From assembly GCA_002438075.1 (NCBI GenBank), contig DJSQ01000191.1, positions 1 to 9,176 of the forward strand: a stretch of DNA of 9,176 bases, in the 5' to 3' direction. The notes below the pieces were generated by a model. The model ran no database searches and had not been told where the DNA came from. It was given only the letters and a program-made list of their open reading frames with translations. The stretch's first letter is position 1. Each line of letters starts with the position of its first letter. The position numbers were made by a program, and so were the translations under genes. The stretch is from Clostridiales bacterium UBA6330. Lineage in GTDB: Bacteria; Bacillota; Clostridia; Oscillospirales; CAG-272. Positions 5,838-9,176 of this stretch are shown piece by piece.

Positions 5838-6098
5838 ATGGCAGAAGAAAGAGCATTGAGAAAGACCAGAGTGGGTCTGGTTGTCAGCGATAAGATGGAC
5901 AAGACCGTTGTGGTTGCCATCGAGGACAACGTGAAGCACCCGCTGTACGGCAAAATCGTGAAGCGTACCCTGAAGCTGCACGCGCAGGATGACAACAACG
6001 CCTGCGGTGTGGGTGACAAGGTGAAGCTCATGGAGACAAGACCGCTTTCCAAAACCAAGAGATGGCGTGTTGTCGAGATCATCGAAAAAGCGAAATAA
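5838..6098 (+). CDS. rpsQ: 30S ribosomal protein S17
   Basis: S17 is a primary 16S rRNA binding protein with an OB fold, located in the 30S body. The 86-residue product has the expected length. It contains RKTRVGLVVSDKMDKTVVV, HPLYGKIVKRT and the segment GDKVKLMETRPLSKTKRWRV, quoted in parts, all family hallmarks. The Shine-Dalgarno GAGGAGG (5823-5829) is in the end of rpmC. It is the last gene of the classical S10 operon; a 78-nt gap follows. Confidence 0.97.
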   Translation: MAEERALRKTRVGLVVSDKMDKTVVVAIEDNVKHPLYGKIVKRTLKLHAQDDNNACGVGDKVKLMETRPLSKTKRWRVVEIIEKAK

Positions 6099-6176
6099 TC
6101 GCTTTGCGATGAAACAGTTCACTTATTCGAATAGTAGATACGTCGTAGCGTATTGAATCAGTAGGAGGAAAAGCAA
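6099..6176 (+). promoter_or_regulatory. rpsQ-rplN spacer at the S10/spc boundary
   Basis: The gap has a small hairpin TCGC-TTT-GCGA right after the rpsQ stop (6099-6109) and a second one at 6137-6142/6149-6154 with loop TCGTAG. No T-run or convincing promoter is seen: TTGCGA (6104-6109) and TTCACT (6118-6123) are not followed by a good -10 at the right distance. In Escherichia coli this is where the S10 operon ends and the spc operon begins. Confidence 0.35.
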
Positions 6177-6545
6177 GTGATTCAGCAGCAGTCTTTAATG
6201 AAAGTTGCCGACAACACCGGAGCCAAGGAGCTGATGTGCATCAGAGTCCTCGGCGGCACCGCGAGAAGATATGCAAATATCGGCGATGTGGTGGTTTGCG
6301 CTGTCAAGAAGGCGACTCCCGGCGGAGTGGTCAAGAAGGGCGAGGTCGTCAAGGCGGTCGTCGTTCGCACAGTGCACGGCATGAAGAGAGCCGACGGCTC
6401 TTATATCAAGTTCGATGAGAACGCGGCGGTCATTATCCGTGAGGATAAGACCCCCCGCGGAACCCGTATCTTTGGGCCGGTGGCAAGAGAGCTTCGTGAG
6501 AAGGAATATCTCAAGATTCTCTCCCTTGCTCCCGAAGTGCTTTGA
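6177..6545 (+). CDS. rplN: 50S ribosomal protein L14
   Basis: L14 lies at the subunit interface and makes an intersubunit bridge with 16S rRNA; it also binds the silencing factor RsfS. The 122-residue product matches the family length exactly. It begins MIQQQSLMKVADNTGAKELM and has the signature GDVVVCAVKKATPGGVVKKG and the segment GTRIFGPVARELREK. The start codon is GTG, read from AGGAGG at 6163-6168, eight nt upstream; GTG-ATT-CAG-CAG fits the conserved N-terminus. rplX follows 14 nt after the stop. Confidence 0.97.
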   Translation: MIQQQSLMKVADNTGAKELMCIRVLGGTARRYANIGDVVVCAVKKATPGGVVKKGEVVKAVVVRTVHGMKRADGSYIKFDENAAVIIREDKTPRGTRIFGPVARELREKEYLKILSLAPEVL

Positions 6546-6559
6546 TGGAGGTGGAAGCA

Positions 6560-6889
6560 ATGGCAAATCTGCATATCAAAAAAGGCGATACCGTTGTGGT
6601 TCTCTCCGGAGATGACAAGGGTGTTCAGGGCGAAGTCATCGCCACCTCTCCCGAGGAGGGAAAGGTCATTGTGAAGGGTGTCAACATCATTCACAAGCAC
6701 GTCAAGCCCCGCAGAGAGGGTGAGACGGGCGGCATCGTGGATGCCGAGGGCGCAATCTATGCGTCCAATGTAGCGTTGGTCTGCCCGAAGTGCGGCAAAG
6801 CCGCAAGAGTCGCGGCGAAGATCGGCGAGGACGGCAAGAAAATCCGTGTGGCGGCGCACAAGGCGTGCGGCTATCCGGAAATTAAGTAA
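6560..6889 (+). CDS. rplX: 50S ribosomal protein L24 with possible zinc ribbon
   Basis: L24 is an assembly initiator of the large subunit with a KOW motif. The 109-residue product begins MANLHIKKGDTVVVLSGDDKG, the KOW region, and continues with VNIIHKHVKP and GGIVDAEGAIYASNVALV. The start at 6560 is preferred over TTG 6542 or ATG 6545 because GGAGGT (6547-6552) is correctly placed and L24 does not have the extra residues. In the C-terminal part there are Cys75 and Cys78 (CPKC) and, 21 residues later, His100 and Cys103 (HKAC). This could bind zinc as a C3H ribbon. Many L24 proteins lack cysteines; others have two CxxC pairs. Confidence 0.96.
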   Translation: MANLHIKKGDTVVVLSGDDKGVQGEVIATSPEEGKVIVKGVNIIHKHVKPRREGETGGIVDAEGAIYASNVALVCPKCGKAARVAAKIGEDGKKIRVAAHKACGYPEIK

Positions 6890-6903
6890 GGAGGGAAACG
6901 AAA

Positions 6904-7443
6904 ATGGCAAGATTGAAGGATTTGTATAAAGCCGAGGTCGCTCCCGCCCTCCTGAAGAAGTACAATTACAAGAGCGTCATGCAGATTCCGAAGCTCGACA
7001 AGATCGTCATCAATGTCGGCGTCGGCGATGCAAAGGACAACTCCAAGGCGCTGGACGCGGTTCTGCGTGACCTGTCCATCATCTCCGGTCAGAAGGCAAT
7101 CGCAACCCGCGCAAAGAAGTCGGTCGCAAACTTCAAGGTCCGTGAGGGCATGAAGATCGGCGCAAAGGTGACGCTGCGCGGCGACAGAATGTATGAATTC
7201 ATGGACAGACTCTTCAACTTCGCACTGCCGAAGGTCCGTGACTTCAAGGGCATCAACCCCAACGCGTTCGACGGAAGAGGAAACTATGCGCTCGGTCTGA
7301 AGGAGCAGCTGATCTTCCCTGAGATCGAGTACGATAAAGTAGATAAAGTACGTGGTATGGACGTTATTTTTGTTACTACTGCTCAGACTGATGAAGAAGC
7401 ACGTGAATTGTTGGCACAGTTTGGTATGCCGTTTAAGAAATAG
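6904..7443 (+). CDS. rplE: 50S ribosomal protein L5, spanning a composition break
   Basis: L5 binds 5S rRNA and contacts the 30S head and P-site tRNA. The 179-residue product is of normal length. It begins MARLKDLYKAEVAPALLKKY, with IPKLDKIVINVGVGDA, the signature GQKAIATRAKKSVANFKVREG, quoted in part, and GLKEQLIFPEIEYDKVDKV and FVTTAQTDEEARELL. AAGGAGG (6888-6894), overlapping the rplX stop, sets the start. Base composition changes sharply near 7330: codons before this are GC-ending (CTG AAG GAG CAG CTG ATC TTC) and those after are AT-ending (GAT AAA GTA ... GTT ATT TTT GTT ACT ACT). The protein is continuous across the change. The gene may be a chimera of two clostridial lineages, by assembly or recombination. 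Confidence 0.96.
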   Translation: MARLKDLYKAEVAPALLKKYNYKSVMQIPKLDKIVINVGVGDAKDNSKALDAVLRDLSIISGQKAIATRAKKSVANFKVREGMKIGAKVTLRGDRMYEFMDRLFNFALPKVRDFKGINPNAFDGRGNYALGLKEQLIFPEIEYDKVDKVRGMDVIFVTTAQTDEEARELLAQFGMPFKK

Positions 7444-7458
7444 TTAGGAGGGTTTTTC

Positions 7459-7644
7459 ATGGCTAAAACGTCTATGAAGATTAAACAGCAGCGTAAAGCT
7501 AAATTTTCAAGCAGAGAATACAGCCGTTGCAAAATCTGTGGTCGTCCACATGCATACTTGAGAAAATACGGAATTTGTCGTATTTGTTTCCGTGAGTTGG
7601 CATACAAAGGCCAGATCCCAGGTGTCAAAAAAGCAAGTTGGTAA
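7459..7644 (+). CDS. rpsZ: 30S ribosomal protein S14, zinc-binding short form
   Basis: S14 is a late-assembling protein of the 30S head. The 61-residue product is the short type Z form found in many Firmicutes and Actinobacteria. Cys24, Cys27, Cys40 and Cys43 form the zinc site (CKIC and CRIC). The end GQIPGVKKASW is the canonical C-terminus. AGGAGGG (7446-7452) precedes the ATG by 6 nt. The gene is AT-rich compared with genes before 7330, consistent with the downstream half. The alternative symbol rpsN is also used for this gene. Confidence 0.97.
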   Translation: MAKTSMKIKQQRKAKFSSREYSRCKICGRPHAYLRKYGICRICFRELAYKGQIPGVKKASW

Positions 7645-7680
7645 GACCGAACTTGTTATCTAGTTAAGGAGGAAAATGTA

Positions 7681-8082
7681 ATGACTATGAGCGATCCAAT
7701 TGCAGATATGCTTACAAGAATCCGTAATGCAAATACTGCAAAACATGATACAGTTGATGTTCCTGCTTCTAAGATGAAGATTTCGATTGCAGAGATTCTT
7801 TTGAAGGAAGGATATATCAAAGGTTTTGATTTGGTAGATGTTGATGGATTTAAATCAATCCACATCACATTGAAATATGGTAAAGACAAAAACGAAAAGA
7901 TCATCTCCGGTTTGAAGAGAATCTCCAAACCAGGTCTTCGTGTTTATGCTAACGCAGAAGAACTTCCTAAGGTTCTTGGCGGACTCGGAATCGCTATCGT
8001 TTCAACAAACAAAGGTGTTCTTACAGACAAAGAAGCTCGTAAGTTGAACGTAGGCGGCGAAGTATTAGCATTCGTATGGTAG
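7681..8082 (+). CDS. rpsH: 30S ribosomal protein S8
   Basis: S8 binds the central domain of 16S rRNA and, in Escherichia coli, represses the spc operon by binding mRNA near the L5 start. The 133-residue product has the typical opening MTMSDPIADMLTRIRNA, the middle IHITLKYG segment and the C-terminal signature STNKGVLTDKEARKLNVGGE with the final VW. The ATG at 7681 is chosen over 7687 because AAGGAGG (7666-7672) is 8 nt away. The gene uses AT-ending codons freely (GTA, AAA, GAA). A 66-nt gap follows. Confidence 0.97.
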   Translation: MTMSDPIADMLTRIRNANTAKHDTVDVPASKMKISIAEILLKEGYIKGFDLVDVDGFKSIHITLKYGKDKNEKIISGLKRISKPGLRVYANAEELPKVLGGLGIAIVSTNKGVLTDKEARKLNVGGEVLAFVW

Positions 8083-8148
8083 TATAAACTCCGTGAGGCA
8101 GATGTTTCTGCCGAGTGGAACTTATTCAAAATATAGGAGGTACGGCAA
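8083..8148 (+). promoter_or_regulatory. rpsH-rplF spacer with a perfect hairpin
   Basis: GGCAGA (8097-8102) and TCTGCC (8107-8112) form a six-pair stem around the tetraloop TGTT. Outside, ACTC (8088-8091) can pair with GAGT (8113-8116), leaving CGTGA unpaired on the left side. No T-run follows, so termination is unlikely. The rplF Shine-Dalgarno AGGAGG is at 8135-8140. The hairpin may be an RNA stability or protein-binding element. Confidence 0.45.
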
Positions 8149-8691
8149 ATGTCACGAATTGGAAGAATGCCTATCGCGGTACCTGCAGGTGTGACTGTAG
8201 ATATTGCAGAAAATAATAAGGTGACAGTAAAAGGACCAAAGGGAACTCTTGAAAGAGTATTGCCTTCGGAAATGACAATTGAAAAAGACGGAGACGAGAT
8301 CAAAGTTTCCCGTCCAAATGATTTGAAGAAAATGAAATCTCTGCATGGTTTGACCAGAACATTGATCAACAACATGATCGTAGGTGTAACCGAAGGTTAC
8401 TCTAAGACATTGGAAGTAAACGGTGTTGGTTACAGAGCTGTAAAGCAGGGTAAAAAATTAGTATTATCTCTTGGATATTCTCATCCTGTAGAAATGGAAG
8501 ATCCAGAAGGATTGGAAGTAACTGTGGATGGTCAGAACACGATTATCGTTAAGGGAATTGATAAAGAAAAAGTTGGCCAATATGCTGCTGAGATCAGAGA
8601 GAAGAGAGCACCGGAGCCATATAAAGGCAAAGGTATTAAGTATTCTGATGAAGTGATCAGACGTAAAGTTGGTAAGACTGGTAAGAAATAG
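8149..8691 (+). CDS. rplF: 50S ribosomal protein L6
   Basis: L6 lies near the factor-binding site at the base of the L7/L12 stalk. The 180-residue product has normal length and two similar domains. The first begins MSRIGRMPIAVPAGV and includes VKGPKGTLER; the second has the GVGYRAVKQGKKLVLSLGYSHPV segment, quoted as one motif region near residues 95-117. The family signature PEPYKGKGIKYSDEVIRRK is at the C-terminus. AGGAGG is eight nt before the ATG. The AT-rich codon choice matches its neighbours downstream of 7330. Confidence 0.97.
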   Translation: MSRIGRMPIAVPAGVTVDIAENNKVTVKGPKGTLERVLPSEMTIEKDGDEIKVSRPNDLKKMKSLHGLTRTLINNMIVGVTEGYSKTLEVNGVGYRAVKQGKKLVLSLGYSHPVEMEDPEGLEVTVDGQNTIIVKGIDKEKVGQYAAEIREKRAPEPYKGKGIKYSDEVIRRKVGKTGKK

Positions 8692-8707
8692 AAAGGAGTA
8701 AAATAGA

Positions 8708-9076
8708 ATGGTTAGTAAAGTAAATAGAAGCGAAGTTCGCGTAAACAAACACAGAAGATTACGTAGCCGTCTGTCCGGAACTCCTGAGAGACCACGTTTG
8801 GCAGGATTCCGCAGCAACAATCATATGTATGCGCAGGTTATTGATGATGTTGCCGGCAATACAATCGTTTCTGCCTCTACTCTTCAGAGTGAAGTAAAAG
8901 AAGGCCTGGAGAAAACGAATAATGTAGAAGCTGCAGCAAAACTTGGTGAAGTTATCGCAAAGAAAGCTTTGGATAATGGAATCAACGAAGTCGTATTTGA
9001 CCGTGGCGGTTACATTTATCAGGGTAAAGTTAAGGCATTAGCAGATGCAGCTAGAGAAGCTGGTCTTCAATTCTAA
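8708..9076 (+). CDS. rplR: 50S ribosomal protein L18
   Basis: L18 binds 5S rRNA and, with L5, joins it to the large subunit. The 122-residue product is typical. It has an Arg/Lys-rich N-terminus (VNKHRRLRSRLSGTPERPRL), then FRSNNHMYAQVIDD and the C-terminal FDRGGYIYQGKVKALADAAREAGL signature in parts. AAAGGAG (8692-8698) lies just after the rplF stop. Codon choice is AT-rich. L18 acts with L5, which carries the composition break; a hybrid L5 would still contact this L18. Confidence 0.97.
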   Translation: MVSKVNRSEVRVNKHRRLRSRLSGTPERPRLAGFRSNNHMYAQVIDDVAGNTIVSASTLQSEVKEGLEKTNNVEAAAKLGEVIAKKALDNGINEVVFDRGGYIYQGKVKALADAAREAGLQF

Positions 9077-9092
9077 ACAAGGAGGAAAACTC

Positions 9093-9176
9093 ATGAAACG
9101 TGAAATTATTGATGCTAGTCAGTTTGAATTAGAAGATAATGTAGTATCAATTAAACGTGTTACCAAGGTTGTTAAA
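9093..9176 (+). CDS. rpsE: 30S ribosomal protein S5, N-terminal fragment cut by window end
   Basis: Only the first 28 codons are present. The fragment begins MKREIIDASQFELEDNVVSI and runs through KRVTKVVK, which is the entry to the S5 double-stranded RNA-binding domain (RVTKVVKGG in the family). AAGGAGG (9079-9085) is 7 nt before the ATG, and position after rplR is the canonical one for S5. S5 takes part in mRNA helicase activity at the entry channel and in decoding accuracy. Truncation is due to the window edge, not mutation. Confidence 0.93.
   Translation, partial: MKREIIDASQFELEDNVVSIKRVTKVVK

Noticed and set aside
6542..6559. Upstream TTG/ATG starts for rplX
   Set aside because: They overlap the rplN stop, would consume the GGAGGT site, and add residues absent from L24.
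1..9176. CRISPR array, insertion sequence, phage or toxin-antitoxin genes
   Set aside because: No spaced identical repeats, transposase, terminal inverted repeats or small gene pairs were found; the window is ribosomal genes plus one upstream intergenic region.

Overview
The window is the 5' two-thirds of a bacterial S10-spc ribosomal protein cluster, all on the + strand, in the order S10, L3, L4, L23, L2, S19, L22, S3, L16, L29, S17, L14, L24, L5, S14, S8, L6, L18, S5 (cut by the window end). Gene order, strong AAGGAGG-type ribosome binding sites 7 to 12 nt before almost every start, the short four-cysteine S14 and the L16 start MLMPKR point to Firmicutes, class Clostridia. Family-level placement is my inference from general resemblance, not from a search.

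Layout: 1-771 holds no gene I can support. It contains a pair of imperfect direct repeats (about 52-82 and 173-203), a strong extended -10 promoter (408-436) inside a 43-bp inverted repeat, and a predicted untranslated leader of about 330 nt with several good hairpins. From 772 to 6098 lie the S10-operon genes rpsJ to rpsQ. They are tightly packed except for a 128-nt gap with three hairpins after rpsJ. A 78-nt gap at 6099-6176 falls where the S10 and spc operons separate in other bacteria. From 6177 to the end lie rplN to rpsE.

The genes work as one unit. They supply primary and secondary binding proteins of both ribosomal subunits in equal amounts, probably from one long transcript with translational coupling (rplD-rplW overlap by 1 nt; rplP-rpmC-rpsQ are 2-3 nt apart).

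The most important observation is an abrupt change of base composition and codon choice inside rplE near 7330. Upstream genes are about 55% GC by spot counts, with AAG, GTC, ATC and CTG preferred. Downstream genes are about 35-43% GC with many AAA, GTA, GTT, TTG and ACT codons. The reading frame is intact across the change. The upstream part looks like a moderately GC-rich clostridium (Oscillospirales-like) and the downstream part like an AT-richer one (Lachnospiraceae-like). Either two genomes were joined at a conserved gene during assembly, or there was real homologous recombination within the ribosomal cluster. A reader should not assume that the two halves come from one organism. I see no unknown defence, mobile or biosynthetic system here; the novelty is in regulatory structure, protein variants and this junction.
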